A stretch of DNA of 64,000 bases. It comes from Citrus sinensis (taxonomy: Eukaryota > Streptophyta > Magnoliopsida > Sapindales > Rutaceae). Positions within the stretch are counted from its first letter, which is position 1; each line of letters begins with the position of its first letter. This document shows, in pieces, positions 9,928-22,400 of the stretch. The translations under genes were made by a program, and so were the position numbers. Where the stretch lies: positions 1,550,001-1,614,000 of the forward strand of contig NC_068557.1 in the NCBI RefSeq assembly GCF_022201045.2. Reading direction: 5' to 3'. The notes below the pieces were generated by a model. The model searched no databases. It was not told the origin of the DNA and saw nothing but the letters and a program-made list of their open reading frames with translations.

Positions 9928-12309
9928 TTATATTGAACTGATAAATGAAGCTGGATCTGGAGGAATCGAGACATCCACAGCTCCTTCTATCATTTGAGTG
10001 ACTTTCTTCATCGCAGGTCTCAGTGATGGATCCTCTTGAATGCACCAAATTGCTATCATCACAAATTTTTCAACTCTCTTTATGTCATCCATTGCTTCCT
10101 CATCATTCTCCACTAACAGGCCTAGTTTCCTCTCTCTGAAGCAATCATATGCCCAGTCCGCAAGTATCATTTGACATTCTTCCGTTGCATCAACCTCAAA
10201 GTTCTTTCTGCAGCAGACAAGCTCGAGCAGCAGAATTCCGAAGCTGTAAACATCTACTTTGGCAGTTATAGGCAGGTTTTTGAACCATTCAGGGGCAACA
10301 TACCCTTTGGTTCCCCTTATGGCAGTTGTTGTTTGAGTCTGGTCTGTCTTCAGAAGCTTGGCCAATCCGAAATCGGAAATTCTTGCGTTGAAAGTACCGT
10401 CTAGAAGGATATTCTGAGGCTTGATATCACAATGTATGATCTGAGATTTGCACTCTTCATGCAAGTAAAACAGGCCTCTCGCGGTTCCGAAAGCAATCTG
10501 CATTCTTTTGTACCAATTAGGCCTTCTTGACTTTCTGAACAGGAAGTCTGCTAAGGAGCCATTGCTCACGTACTCGTATACGAGTAGGCGGTGTTCTCCT
10601 TCGTTGCAAAATCCCAGCAGCTGGACTAAATTCTTGTGATTTGTTCGGCCAATTGCACTGATTTCTGCTTTGAACTCTTGCTCACCTTCATTCACTGCCT
10701 TGTATAACTTCTTGACAGCAACTGGTTTTTCATTCTCGGTAGTTAAAACCCCTTTATAGACTTTTCCAAAAGCACCCTCTCCAAGCTCTTCCTTGAATCC
10801 TCCAGTAATTACCTCCAGCTCTTTGTAAGTGAAATCCTGCAGGTTCATTTCCGGCATGCCTTTTTGTGACTCAACTGTATTCTGCTTCTTTTGATTCCGG
10901 CGGTGAAAGAAAATGAAGGTCACTAGGAGATGCAGAAAGATAGAGCCACCAAGTGTTGCGGATAAAATGTAGATCAATGTTGAATTTTCCTTTCTGTTTG
11001 AGCCTGATCCTGCAGATGCATCGGAGTAATCTTTCCTTACTTTTACCAAGGCTTTGCCTCCCACGCTGGGATCAATCCTCCCGTTTGAGAGAGGAGCTCT
11101 CTTCTTCCAACACTCTCCCTCTCGGAAAATGGCAACGGCACAAAAACAGTCACTCAAGCAAGCCTCTCTACACCAATCCTCATCCACTGATGTAAAATGT
11201 TCATAGTCATTAAGGGGCCAGTCTGTATTAGGCATGTCTCTGAATTCAAAAAGATCCATCTCTTCTACTGCTCTATCACAGCTTTGCGGGACAAAATTCT
11301 CTTTGCATCCCTTCATCACATCATCTGGATCAAAGAAAGTGTAACCGGGAGGGCATTGGCACAACTTTCTCTGATCATCTCCCAAGCTGCAGAAGCTATT
11401 GAACCCGCAAGCTCCACTGCCTGTGTCCGCTCTAATTCTCAAGCAGATATTTGATGGTATAAATGACAAAAAAGACCAAGCCTTAGGCCATCTCCCACCA
11501 GTGGAAGCAGAGCTTTTCGGGTAGATGTAGTGCCTGAAAACTCCATCGGGATCAACAACTGCCCTCTGGTAGAAATCTTGAGCCGTTACATTATTTGATG
11601 TCACTGCATTAAGTATGCTTCCGTTCCTCGCTGTAAGGTATATAAAGCCAGACTGGTTGAAGACCACTTGATAGCCACTGCCTATAGAAGTTTGAGTTGA
11701 CCAGTAAGCAGCATTAGCGCCATCAAATGGATAAGTTGTGGTGTAGAGGAGAAGATTCCCATCTGTTTGCAACTCAAACATGAATCTTCCGGATGAGTAA
11801 TTCGTCTCCGTGAGACGAGCGATAACTTTGGTACCTTGACTCATCACCTGTGTCGGTAAAAGGGTGTCTGTTGGATCATCAAAACTCTCCCACATAGTGG
11901 AAGAATCCTGGCTTGCCAGCACCAAGTTGCCAGTATCAAGCATGGCAGCATAGGCTGCTCCAGTGCTTGGAGGTTCCCTCCATATCTCCTTGCCAGATGA
12001 ATCTCTCAGAATCAACTGCCCATCTCCAGTAAGCTCAACTTTTGATCCTCTTTGCACAAGATTATCTCTATTTGCTGACCATACAATTGTTCTTTCAGGG
12101 ATTTCGTTGAACCATATAGCTAATAGAAAGCCCCGGTCGCCAACCTGTCGGAAGCCAAACGCAAAGTCCCCAGACTGCGAAATCCAAGAAGCCGCGGGAT
12201 TATCATTTGATGCTGTGAGTGATGAACCCAATGATATGTTACTAGACGATTGAGCAGCTGCGGAAATTGGAAGCAACAGAGGTATTAGGAAAAATAAAAG
12301 ACCCTGCAT
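9928..12309 (-). CDS. G-type lectin S-receptor-like Ser/Thr kinase, copy 3
   Basis: Intronless, 793 aa from the ATG at 12309. The open frame runs up to 12363, but that upstream start would be TTG. The Met at 12309 (MQGLLFFLIPLLLPISAAAQ) begins a textbook signal peptide. Then B-lectin (MWESFDDPTDTLLPTQ), EGF-like (CGFNSFCS to CQCPPGY), PAN-like (WCREACLSDCFCAV), a membrane helix (LIYILSATLGGSIFLHLLVT), and the kinase with GEGAFGKVYKG, VAVKK, HCDIKPQN with His near residue 626, DFG and GTKGYVAPEW. It is non-RD like its two neighbours, but here the loop is GEGAFG. It lies inverted relative to copies 1 and 2, with the PPR gene between, so the family expanded by tandem duplication plus inversion or an older rearrangement. 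Predicted surface immune-type receptor; ligand unknown. Confidence 0.95.
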   Translation of the reverse strand: MQGLLFFLIPLLLPISAAAQSSSNISLGSSLTASNDNPAASWISQSGDFAFGFRQVGDRGFLLAIWFNEIPERTIVWSANRDNLVQRGSKVELTGDGQLILRDSSGKEIWREPPSTGAAYAAMLDTGNLVLASQDSSTMWESFDDPTDTLLPTQVMSQGTKVIARLTETNYSSGRFMFELQTDGNLLLYTTTYPFDGANAAYWSTQTSIGSGYQVVFNQSGFIYLTARNGSILNAVTSNNVTAQDFYQRAVVDPDGVFRHYIYPKSSASTGGRWPKAWSFLSFIPSNICLRIRADTGSGACGFNSFCSLGDDQRKLCQCPPGYTFFDPDDVMKGCKENFVPQSCDRAVEEMDLFEFRDMPNTDWPLNDYEHFTSVDEDWCREACLSDCFCAVAIFREGECWKKRAPLSNGRIDPSVGGKALVKVRKDYSDASAGSGSNRKENSTLIYILSATLGGSIFLHLLVTFIFFHRRNQKKQNTVESQKGMPEMNLQDFTYKELEVITGGFKEELGEGAFGKVYKGVLTTENEKPVAVKKLYKAVNEGEQEFKAEISAIGRTNHKNLVQLLGFCNEGEHRLLVYEYVSNGSLADFLFRKSRRPNWYKRMQIAFGTARGLFYLHEECKSQIIHCDIKPQNILLDGTFNARISDFGLAKLLKTDQTQTTTAIRGTKGYVAPEWFKNLPITAKVDVYSFGILLLELVCCRKNFEVDATEECQMILADWAYDCFRERKLGLLVENDEEAMDDIKRVEKFVMIAIWCIQEDPSLRPAMKKVTQMIEGAVDVSIPPDPASFISSI

Positions 12310-15300
12310 ATTTCCAAGGTTTATTTTCCAGAGAGGGAAGGAATCAAAAGACCTATAGAGCAATTAATTTGCACGGATGATCAATTCTTATAAGTCACTA
12401 TTAAATTATTAATGCAATTGACTTCATTTCATTGGACTTTCTGACATTAGAGTCTGATTATTCCTCTGCCGGCCTGAATAAAAAATAAAAAAACGAAAGA
12501 TGACTTGGGAACCGCGTTATCACATGAATCTTTGCAGAAATTATGTAGTAACTGCTAGTGACAGCCACTTCATTGTTTTCTTTTGTAGAGTTTTGAGTTT
12601 TCTTATTACTTGTCATAATACTTTGTTTCCTCTTGAGCATACGCTAGAGAGTTCAGAAATTCAGTCATTAAATTAATTAGCTTTGCCTTCTTTTCTTCAC
12701 CTGGGTTTTACTGAGACAAACCGACAAAAAGTGCATGAAGACTTTGTCAAACAAAATGATACTTGTTGACAGCTAGGCCAGACCAGAAAACTAAAAAGTG
12801 ATTTATAATTTTCAAATCGCTAAGGCATTGCACTTTATTGTTTTTATTGTTGTTGTTTTGATTTTTGAAGTTTTGATATTACAGTATAAATTTTTTATTA
12901 TTATACAGCGACAAATCAACAAATCTTACGAAAAAAAACATTTGATCAAATGGATAATAATATTTTATGATGACAAATGTTATTTAGGGTCAGTTTCTTG
13001 TTTTTAAAATAATTGTTGTTAACTCTACTGTAAAAATAATTAATTATAAAAAAAGTTAAATATTTGATAAAATTTATTTCTAAAAGTGTTATGAGTTTTA
13101 AAAGAAGTTGTATGTATTTAATAAATTTTACTGTTAAATTGTTTTAAAAATATGAATGACTAAGTTAAATGAATAAAATTTATTTACATATTTATAAATA
13201 TGTATATAAAATATTTTAATTATGCATGTATAATAATTCGTAACTAGAATAAATATTTACATTATTAATTTTATTTTTTTATTTTGTTATCCCAATGTAG
13301 TTGGTAGTATAATAATCTTTTTAAAGCTAATGATCTTATTTCCTAATTAATAAGGATAATTGTTTGTGGATTCTTAAAATATACATGAGGTTATATATGA
13401 CATTATGTTTAATATAAAAATTATTCTCAAAATCAAATTTTGCAGAGCTATTATTTTCCTACTTTTCAAAATCTACTGTAGGATAGAGTGATTTTGTCAA
13501 AAGTGATTTTTAAAGAAAATTATCAGATACCAATATTAGTTTTTTTATCTTTTTAAAATTACTTTTAAATCTTTTAAAAACAATCTTAGAGAGGCTTTTA
13601 ATTCCTTAAAGTTTAAAAAAATTAAATTTAAAATAATTGTACTTGGACGTGATACTCTCAAACTTGAACTTGGCCCATTACTAATTGGGCTTGACCGAAA
13701 GAATGATAATTGTAGTAAAAGATAAATGTAATTGAAACCATCCTTGTTTTTTTTTTTTTTTTTTTCTCTCAAAAATGATTGCTTACAAAATTGGGATACA
13801 AAAGTAAAGAGGGTCCTGTGTTTATTATAATCTTTGTCTATTGTAAGGAATAATTAGAAAGAAATGAATTAATAAAGAGAGTCAAAAAAAGGTTCCAACA
13901 ACCAAGCTTCTTAATTAATAGCAACATTTATGCAGTTGAAAATTGAAGCTGTGGCTAAAAGCACCACACATTTATTGTAACACTTCTATTTTATCTTTAT
14001 TTTTAAAAATTTCATGTCGTTATACTGAGACTCAAGTTGTAAATATAAAAAAAAAGAAATTAAATGTTTAGTGAATTTATAATAACAAGGTAAATTTAGC
14101 TTTATTCGGTGCAGAATATTAGGGCAAAGCCAATGCAGAGTTACGAGAAAGTCAATATGTTGAACTGGAATCCTCCCATGATATTATGATATAAAACTGG
14201 CAAACTGCACCGTTTTTTCAAAACCCAAAAGCAAATGCATGCGTACATCGAATTTTGAACAAAATGTGAATTTGACAAAATTTCATGGTCGGATTCTTGT
14301 CCATATTGTTAAGTTAATTTGGCTTATTACAGAAATTTTCTGTTGATTATTAAAGTCTTGTCATTTTTTAAAGAGAAATTACTATTTTTTTCACTCTGTA
14401 GATGGTAAATGAACATAAATATTACAATACTTTGAAAATTTGAAATTTTTAAAAATATTCTTTTTAAATTGAATTAATTAAAATCCTCCTTTTTTTTCTC
14501 TCTCTCTTTTTTCCTCTCCTTGCCTTCATAATCTAGTGAAAAAATGTTAGTTTGATTATAAATAATGTGAAAATAAATAAATTCAAAATTTAATCTTAGT
14601 CACTCATTCGACAAGAAAAGTAAGAAAGAAAAAAAGACAAGCATATGGTTCTTTTCCTTTTAAATCTCACCTTAGTGAAGTTGAAACTCGTTAGTGAATT
14701 TTAACTAAAAGACAATTTTGCTTTTGTAATGTAATTTAACATTATAATGTAGAAATTTTTTCAATAAAGGTTAAAGAGGACATAAGATGTTGGATTTGAG
14801 CAAGGTTAGAAACAAAAATCGTACAAATGTTTTATCAAATTCTATCATTGGAGGCCTTACCTTAAAAAGCTATTTGAATATTTTTTTAAAAAAAACTTCA
14901 AAACGTATTTTTGAGAGGTACTAAGTATACTAAAAACTTAAAACGTGTAACAACAATTTTATGATCCTTAACCAAAAAAAAAAAAAAAAGAAATCTTAAC
15001 AAATATAAATTACCATTATTTTTAATTCCGATAATATTATTGTCTTTTTTTTGGTTAAAATAAATTGAAAGGTAGATTTGAAATTTGGTATCACCTAAAC
15101 AAAAAGCTAATGTTACTTATTATCAGAAAAAAAGGGAAAAGAAAAAGAAAAAGGGCGTAAGTGCTAAAAGAGTAATGAAGAAGTCAAAATGAGGAAGAGA
15201 TGGAAGAAGAAAAATTATTAATTTGGTAGATAAGGGCAGGTATAATGCTTTCTATTTCTCTCCCCAAAACCAACCAAATCTTCTTTATCATTTTATTTTC

Positions 15301-16099
15301 ACCACTTTATTCCTTACCATTCAAAAAGTAAAAATGTTATCCATTTCTAACATTTTATCTTATAAGAAACAAATGATATATCATATGTTTATGCAAATAT
15401 GTTTTATAAGGGTTCAACTATGGTATGATACCTTAAGAATATCGTTAAATAATCTAAAATCAATTAGAATCACTAATATTTATTCATCCATGCAACATAA
15501 GACCGGGTACCACGAGGTACAATAGTCACCAACGTATTTATGATTACAAGTCCTTAAGCCTAATTTTTTTTAAAGCAACATAAACTAAAAATAAAAAGAA
15601 ACGTTAAAAGTTCAAAAACAATAGAAAATCGTCACCACATATATAATTAAGTTTCTAATAAAAAAATATTATTAATATTGATTTCGAATGACCACAGCTC
15701 AAAAATCTGTTGTAATGAAAGAGATGTCATTTATCCTATTTATCATAGAGAAATTTAGCCATAAAAATTTAAATTATAAAACTTCTATTATGCAGAAATA
15801 AGATTTTGTTTTTAATTGATTTTTGATACAAAATTATTTAGTCCATTAAAATTTGAAAAACAAACATTTGAAGATTTAGTAGAAGTTTGTACTTTCTTAT
15901 GTTGAAGACGTTGGAAATCATGTCAAGTACATGAAAATCTTAAAGTATGCAACTACTACTACAGGGCATCTTCTTACTGTTACTGAGACTATTCATTTTA
16001 CCAAAATAACCTTGTACTTCAATTTTCTTACATAAATTTCAGTAATACTAGTACCCAACACACACAGGGACTACTGCATAGCCAATCCACAAATATCTC
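12310..16099. other. Long AT-rich spacer
   Basis: 3.8 kb with very high AT, many homopolymer runs and no supported coding sequence. It holds the promoter of lectin kinase 3 at its left edge. The stretch 12985-13560 has phrases typical of degraded hAT-type miniature elements (AGGGTCAGTTTCTTG at one end, AAAAGTGATTTTTAAAG and CAGATACCAATA at the other), but I could not pair terminal repeats or a target duplication. Confidence 0.5.
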
Positions 16100-17693
16100 T
16101 TCCATTCACAGCTCCTCTCTTTCCTTTGCGTTCTCTATCTCTCTCACTTTCTCTTTCATTTTGTTTTATTTTTGGCTCATGTCTTGAAGGGGCCACCCAC
16201 AACTGTTAAAAACTTTTGCATGTCAGTACCTAAATTCTTTTGAATCTCTATGTTTCTTGATCTGGGTATCAATTGTTTTTGCTTTGGATCATAGTTGAAG
16301 TCGTTCAAATATTCTTTTTCCTTTATTTTTTTCTCTTTTTTTTTTTGTCAAGTTTTGTCCTTTACCAATCCTCTAACAGATAAAACACCATCTGGGTTTT
16401 GGTTCTTTTTGAGTTTCTTTGCTTGCTTTAACAGATTCAAAGTAATGGGTTTCTTGTTGATGATGCAAATACACTTTGTTTCATATCAGGTTAGTTTTTT
16501 AATGGCCTTTCATTTTTTTCTCTTACATGTCATATCCCATTATTTGTTTGTTTTAGCTGTAACAGGTGTTTTATTGGATTATGGATTGATTTCTTATTGT
16601 AAAATTTGTGTATTAGCTGAAGTTGTCAGTCCTATTGAGTTCGTCTGTTGAAAGAAAAAAAAAATTGTTTTAAGTGCTGTTGTTTGGATCTTGTTTTCAT
16701 ATATGAAAAAACGAATTTTTGTTTTGAAATTTTATGTTACTTCAATTTTTTTAGAAGTGTTTGATTCTCCTTATGTCATGATTGCTTCTGTTCTTATTGC
16801 CTTTTTCCCCTAATTGGATTTTTTATAAAGCAAGTTACTTTGCCTTGGGATTTGACTTTTGTCTTGATTGATATTGCTGTGTTCTCAAGTCTCAACTATA
16901 GAGATTATTAAACTTATATAAAGTTCAGTACTTTGGATGTGTAGGTTCTGGTTTGTGTTAGTCTGTTCATTGATTGTATGTGGGCATGTTATTTATTCAA
17001 TCCCCTTGTCTGGTTTGATTTGGGAATGCAGGAAAAAAAGGGTAAAGAAATCAAATTTCTCTTATGATTTTGAAGTTAGTTCAATTGAATGAAATTTAAA
17101 GTGCTTATAATTTCTTTTCTTTGTTTCCTCTTGCAATCTGTCGTAGGTGAAAAATATGATTTGTCCTTAAGTTCTTCTTCTGGGTTACTGTTAAAATGAA
17201 ATCGCCTTAGCATGCATCCAAAGTCTATAATGGGGTCTTTGTTTGATGAGAAAAGAGTAAGAAAAATGTCTCCATGCCATTCTTTCTTGCAAGTGCGGTG
17301 GAGTGCTACATGTTGTCATCTTCTGCCATGACTGTTTTTGTTTCTGGAACATAACACATGGTTTTCTGATTACTCTTTGGTTTATTAATGCTTCTGAATT
17401 GTATTTGATCTGCTACGGTGTTTCTTTTCATACTTGAGTATATGTCTCTTTTGGTTCTTTCTATCTAATCTAAGATGTGATGGATGGATTCATTTTGGTT
17501 TTCAAGCCCAAAATCACCACTACTCTTGCTCATCAATACTACCTTAGCATATATTTGCCGGAATTTAATGTTTGAAGACTGAAGTAACGGAAACTGCTAT
17601 TGTTTGTTTAACCAACTCATTTTCCTGTACTTTCTTCTTTGGCAGAGAGAATCTCTGTTTGTATGAGTATTTTTTCAGTTAAGCATTAAGACT
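16100..17693 (+). other. Probable 5' UTR and 5' UTR intron of the AT-hook gene
   Basis: A pyrimidine-rich leader around 16110-16165 (repeated CTCTCT) looks like a plant transcription start. It is followed by about 1.4 kb of T-rich DNA, and a strong acceptor (TTCTTTGGCAG at 17635-17645) sits about 50 bp before the coding ATG. This arrangement suggests a spliced leader. The exact donor is not certain. An open frame at 16295-16651 is low-complexity Phe/Ser-rich and I do not accept it as a gene. Confidence 0.45.
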
Positions 17694-18107
17694 ATGGGCA
17701 GAGGCAGAGGAAAGGGAAAGAAGTTGACTGTTAGCAATCACGATGATGCTGGAAGTGGCGAAGAAGAGAAAATTCCTGCGCAGAAGAGAAGGGGGAGGCC
17801 ACAAAAACCACTAAAGGATGATATTGATGGCGAAGAAGCTGAAAAAATAGAAGAGGAAGATGCTGAAAATGGAAAAGCCGGTACACCAAGCAAAGACGTC
17901 AAAAGTCCTACCGCATCAGAGAATGGAAAAAAGAGGAAGCGTAACTTACAAGTTAAAGAGAAGCCTGTTTCAGTCAAAGAGGAAAATGGTAATGGAACCA
18001 GATCAAGCACTGATGACTCGACCAAGTCAAATGGGTTCCGGCATAATGGGAGTAGGAGGAAAAATAAACCTCGTCGGGCAGCTGAAGCTGTTGTTGAATG
18101 CAAGTAA
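17694..18107 (+). CDS. Small AT-hook nuclear protein
   Basis: 137 aa, highly charged, starting MGRGRGKGKKLTV. It has one clear AT-hook core, KRRGRPQKP near residues 31-39, followed by an acidic stretch (DGEEAEKIEEEDAE), a Lys/Arg patch (KKRKRN) that should serve as nuclear localisation signal, and a basic C terminus (SRRKNKPRRAAEAVVECK). No folded domain is visible and the chain looks disordered. AT-hooks bind the minor groove of AT-rich DNA, so a chromatin or nuclear DNA-binding role follows from the family. A similar Arabidopsis gene is annotated only as AT-hook motif-containing protein, as I recall. The stop follows a donor-like AAGTAAGG, so a spliced longer tail cannot be excluded. Coding reality is supported by its ordered low-complexity layout, unlike the mirror frame on the other strand. 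Confidence 0.75.
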   Translation: MGRGRGKGKKLTVSNHDDAGSGEEEKIPAQKRRGRPQKPLKDDIDGEEAEKIEEEDAENGKAGTPSKDVKSPTASENGKKRKRNLQVKEKPVSVKEENGNGTRSSTDDSTKSNGFRHNGSRRKNKPRRAAEAVVECK

Positions 18108-20934
18108 GGTTATCGATGGCTATTGCAATGGGTCTCATCTTTTTCCCGTTGCCCGATAAATGACAAAATAGGAAGTGAGGCCAAGTAAATCGCTAGTTTC
18201 ATTTTTCTTTCATTCTGTTTCTTTCTAATTTTTTGCAAGTCTCTACCTTCAATTTGTTTTTGAATTCATGTGGGAGTTTTTGAGCTGATTCTGCTGGTTG
18301 TAATTTTTGTTAATGATAAGATTTTATATCACCATCTGTTCCTTGTATTATATTATTTTGAATGACATGCATAAGCTGCTACTTATTTTTCCACCATATC
18401 TCAGTATTATCTTCTTTGATTATAACCTCGTAAGGCGTGAATGAAATGAGAAGTTTTTACCTAATGAACTCTATTTACATTCTTGATGATTATGAGCTTT
18501 TGGTTAGCGATGATGAATATTTGCTTGGGTTTCTCTAAAGTCTAGACCTCTGAATTCTGTTTGACATCATCTCGTATTATCTGATATTGCATAATTGCTA
18601 CTTTACAAATTGATAGAAAGTAAAGCGTGGATGTATATTCTTCTTTTTTTGACTCTTAATATACAAAAAACACAGCTTCTTAGCTTCAGTTTAATGCATT
18701 CACATTTCTCAGCAAAGGAGTTATCCACCGCAGATATCTTCTTCGATTGTGCACATTGAGAATTTTCATGAAGTTCATTCATAATCAGTGATTCTAATTA
18801 CCTTCTATTACTGTGTGAGGAGTGCTACTTGGAGAACAAAGATTTTAGTTACAGGTGAGGTTTCAGGGGCTCAAATAACGGAGATTCCTAAGCGCTATAT
18901 TCAAGTTTTTGTGTTGATGAATATTTTATATGGGGAAAGAATTCTTATTCCCTTTCCAAAGAGGCTGAAGAGTAGCTGAGACTTAAGAGTGAGAAAAGAG
19001 ATGAGTGGCATCAAATTTTCTTTCTTTGCATTGGGAAAATTTGGTTTGCTCTTATATCTCCATATGATCTGCGCTCAATATATGAATCTGGCATCATTTA
19101 TATATTTATCTGACCTGGATTGGTTTGTGTATCGTGTTGTTAAAGAGCATGAAGTTTCACTGTGGCATCCAGCATTCATTAATATGTTTCTGCATTCTTC
19201 AAGTTTTTCCTTAGGATTATGACGCTCAGATGCTTGTATGTATATGTTTTAGGCTTCGACCATTTCTTGCAGACGTCTCTTGCCTCTTGTGACTACTAGT
19301 TCTTGAATATTTCCTTCTCCCAGTGACACTAGTGTGATGAAGTTGCGCTTGCAGTATTACATGGAACTGGTTGCTAATGTAATCTGTTCAGTTCAGTTAA
19401 TGTAGGTTTTACGCGTATTGCATATGAAAAGATAGCTTGTTTCTTTATGCTTTATTAGTAAGATCATGTATCTTACTATGGAAGCATACAATTCAGCTCT
19501 CTTCCCACTAATTTGATTGAATAGACTTTATGGTATCAAAATATGTTTGCTCAATTAGCTTTAATACTGCAGCAATTAGTGCATGCTGTAATCCCGATGG
19601 CTTGCTAAACCATAATTTCAACTTTCTTTGGGTTGGCTGCCTACCCTTTTAGACTAATACGAGGCAAAACCAGCAAATCTAGATGGGTTGTTTTGACTAC
19701 TGTGATCCCTTTAAAGCTAATAAAATGATGTGGCTTGATTGCTTTTGCTGAAAAACTAATGAATTTCCTATAAACAGTATCATTATTCATCAAATATATA
19801 ATGAATTTGCTTGAATGGTGCATGATTGCTGAGGTGCTTTTATAAGTTCTACGATATGGAATTTAAGTGCGTCGGGCCAAATGAATTTTGAAGCCCATGC
19901 GGCTTATGAGTTGGTGGGCTTTCTGTGTGCCAACAACCCACTAAGACTACTTTAATGAATTCAAAATTTTTCCATTAAAAGATATTATTTTGTTTCTCTT
20001 TATTAAACATGGGAACAAAACAAAAAAGCAAATTATTTGGCATTTGCCATGTTTCAATTGAACAACTACAAAGGAGAAAAAAAAATCAAAAAAGAAGTGT
20101 GAAATGTAATTGTTTTGGTTATTATGAGAGCTTGCTTTTGAGGTATGATTCTGTGAATAATGGGGGCTGATTCACCTCAAAGCAGTTTTCTGGAATTGAT
20201 AGAGTTAAGACAGTCACGAAAACAAAATGAAATAGCTGTTAGAGGTGATACTGGCAATAGCCGACGACTGCACTCTGACAATCAAGTTATATAAAGATTG
20301 GAGAGGGTGCGAAGAAACCTTAAAACAAGTGAAAAATTTAGAGTTGTAGGGAAGAAAGTAAACCTGTTTTACTGAGACTGACTTAATCTTATATAGAAAG
20401 TGCCCTTGAGAGCATCTTAGTTGTCTTTTTGGACAGATTGTAGACAATAATAAGTCATTTTTTTAGGTAATTTGACTATTCAACTTGAGTTTTTTAGCCA
20501 CTTTAGGGCTGGACTGTGTCAGCTACGAGACAGTCTCCAATGACAACATATCTTAATCTCTAATTAGCTTAGTTCAAATGAGCCAATTAGGCTGTAGCAA
20601 TTATTGACTTCACTGTTGGTGGCTCGAATAACAGTTAAGTAGGTTCCTTCTCTCACTATTGGTGCATGTGACTGTTGGAGAGATAGTTTGATATGATCCC
20701 TGTAGGGATCATACCACGTTAATGTGTAACAATTTTGATGGAGGGACTGTTATTGTTACAATGGTCTTTCATTGAAATGTGGCAACCTTAAAGTAATTTA
20801 GGAGGTATTTTTTGCGCTTTTCTTGAGATATTCTCATTTTATCCTTATCCTTTCAATTTACTCTTCACATTTTGTAAGGGTATATTAGACATGGGAGCTA
20901 TCGCATATGTATCACTTTCTAATTATGTGTTAGT
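18108..20934. other. 3' flank of the AT-hook gene and spacer
   Basis: 2.8 kb with no supported gene. It contains a perfect short palindrome at 20692-20713 (TATGATCCC, four-base loop TGTA, GGGATCATA). Otherwise it is AT-rich and unremarkable. Confidence 0.5.
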
Positions 20935-21660
20935 TTGGGATTGCAGTGGCTGATTAAATAATTTGTTTCTACTATGCGAATAAAATAAGCAGCTAAGTAT
21001 TTGATAAACTGTGTTGTTGCGGTTCTGTGAGTTTAAAAAGTAGAGCACATGCGTTTGGTAAATTTTATTATGAGAGTATTATTTATTATATAATACAAAA
21101 AAAATATAAGTTTAAATTGCCTTTTATTTTTAGAGTATGTTTAATAAATTGTTTAGACATGTTTGTTTTTCCTTTTTTCTTTAAGTTCGTAAAATTATAT
21201 AATGTGAAAAAAAACTCAATTAAATAAAATTTAATGAGCTTCATAATTTGTTACATAAATATGAATAAAATTCATACTTATAATAATCCAAATAAAATAA
21301 AAAGTAATACTTATTATATTCACATTAAATTAATAATGGACAAAATATACAATAGTTGTGTTCATAATTTAATTGTAATGGTAATATGATATCTAATGGT
21401 TACATATTATGGTTTATAGAAAAGTAAGATATAATTACATTTTTGTAAAATACTAAGGTTATAATAGGAAATTTAAAAAAGTGTGGTGACTTATTTAATA
21501 AATTACTTATAAAAAGTAACTTCCCACCTATATTTAAAAGTTGCTGCTAAAATGAAAAAAAAAAATTATATAAGCTACTTTTATAAAATTTACTTTTATT
21601 TACCAAAAATTATGAAATAAACAATTTTTTGAGTTTCAACTCTAATCCTAAATAGGGCCT
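20935..21660. mobile_element. Possible degraded hAT-type miniature element
   Basis: The left edge GTTAGTTTGGGATTGCAGT and the reverse complement of the right edge GGCCCTATTTAGGATTAGAGT are similar, which looks like worn terminal inverted repeats around a 0.7-kb AT-rich core without coding capacity. Phrases such as GTTTGGTAAATTTTAT recur in plant hAT-derived miniature elements. I could not define a target duplication, so the limits are approximate. Confidence 0.35.
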
Positions 21661-21839
21661 ATATAAATTGGTAATTTATTTACATATTTTTCAATTGGCG
21701 GGCTTGGAGGCCTCAAAACATAAGCCCAGCCCATATACAAGTCAGATCGGGCTAGCACTTAAAGTGGACCAAGTTTATTTCATCGTTATTTCTTACTTGT
21801 ATAAGTAGAGCTGCTCAACCGAGAAATGACACGTCATCA

Positions 21840-22400
21840 TCAATTGATTGGAAATTTTTTCCGGACGTATTCATTTCTGGGGCAACATCATCAGCTTCAT
21901 CAGGTGAAATTCTGGGTTCAAAGTCATCAAGTTATTCCTTATATTTTAAGAATTACACTCGGCCTTAAATTTAAGTTTACTTGAATATACAAGTAGATCT
22001 CCTTAGTTTAAAAAACGGACACATAAACGATTTTTTTTAACAATTATTTTAGGTTTATTAAGATGCCAAAAGTGAAATTAATTTGTTCCAATTACATAAT
22101 TTTATTTTCAATCAGAAGATGCAGCTAATGGAGTAGAGGGCCAAGCATATGGGATACTAATAGTCATATAAATGGAGGAGGTAGTTGAAGAAATAAGAAT
22201 GGTCCAAATCAAAAGCATAGTTACTTGCCCCTCTCTCTCTCTATAAAATTAGCATGTTTGTATCTAATTGATTTTTTTTTTTCAATTTTCTATAAGTTTG
22301 CATATTTGGTGAAATTACAGAAAAGATTCTTGATAAGATCAATGGAGATGCAGCAGTTGATTCATATCACCGTTATGAGGCAGTAGTATGATGGTTGGCC
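21840..22400 (+). pseudogene. Beta-glucosidase (GH1) pseudogene, first three exons only
   Basis: Three degraded blocks match exons 1-3 of the intact gene downstream, in order. Block 1 (about 21840-21903) encodes a worn version of FPPGFIFGTASSAYQ and ends at a GT donor. Block 2 (about 22116-22165) matches YEGAATEGGRGPSLWDT, with a frameshift before GGCCAAGCATATGGGATACT. Block 3 (about 22320-22382) matches the DKIKDGSNGDVAVDSYHRYK exon (here near DKINGDAAVDSYHRYE). The signal peptide and all catalytic exons are absent. It lies upstream in the same orientation as the intact gene, which indicates an old tandem duplication. Its right side was later interrupted by the insertion at 22534. Confidence 0.8.

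Noticed and set aside
12310..12363. N-terminal extension of lectin kinase 3
   Set aside because: The upstream start would be TTG, and the signal peptide begins at the ATG at 12309.
16295..16651. 118-codon open frame rich in Phe, Ser and Leu
   Set aside because: It lies in the T-rich probable 5' UTR intron of the AT-hook gene, has no family resemblance, and its composition follows from T-runs.
17738..18103. 121-codon frame on the minus strand opposite the AT-hook gene
   Set aside because: It mirrors the Glu/Lys-rich coding strand, giving Ser/Phe/Leu low complexity. No motif.
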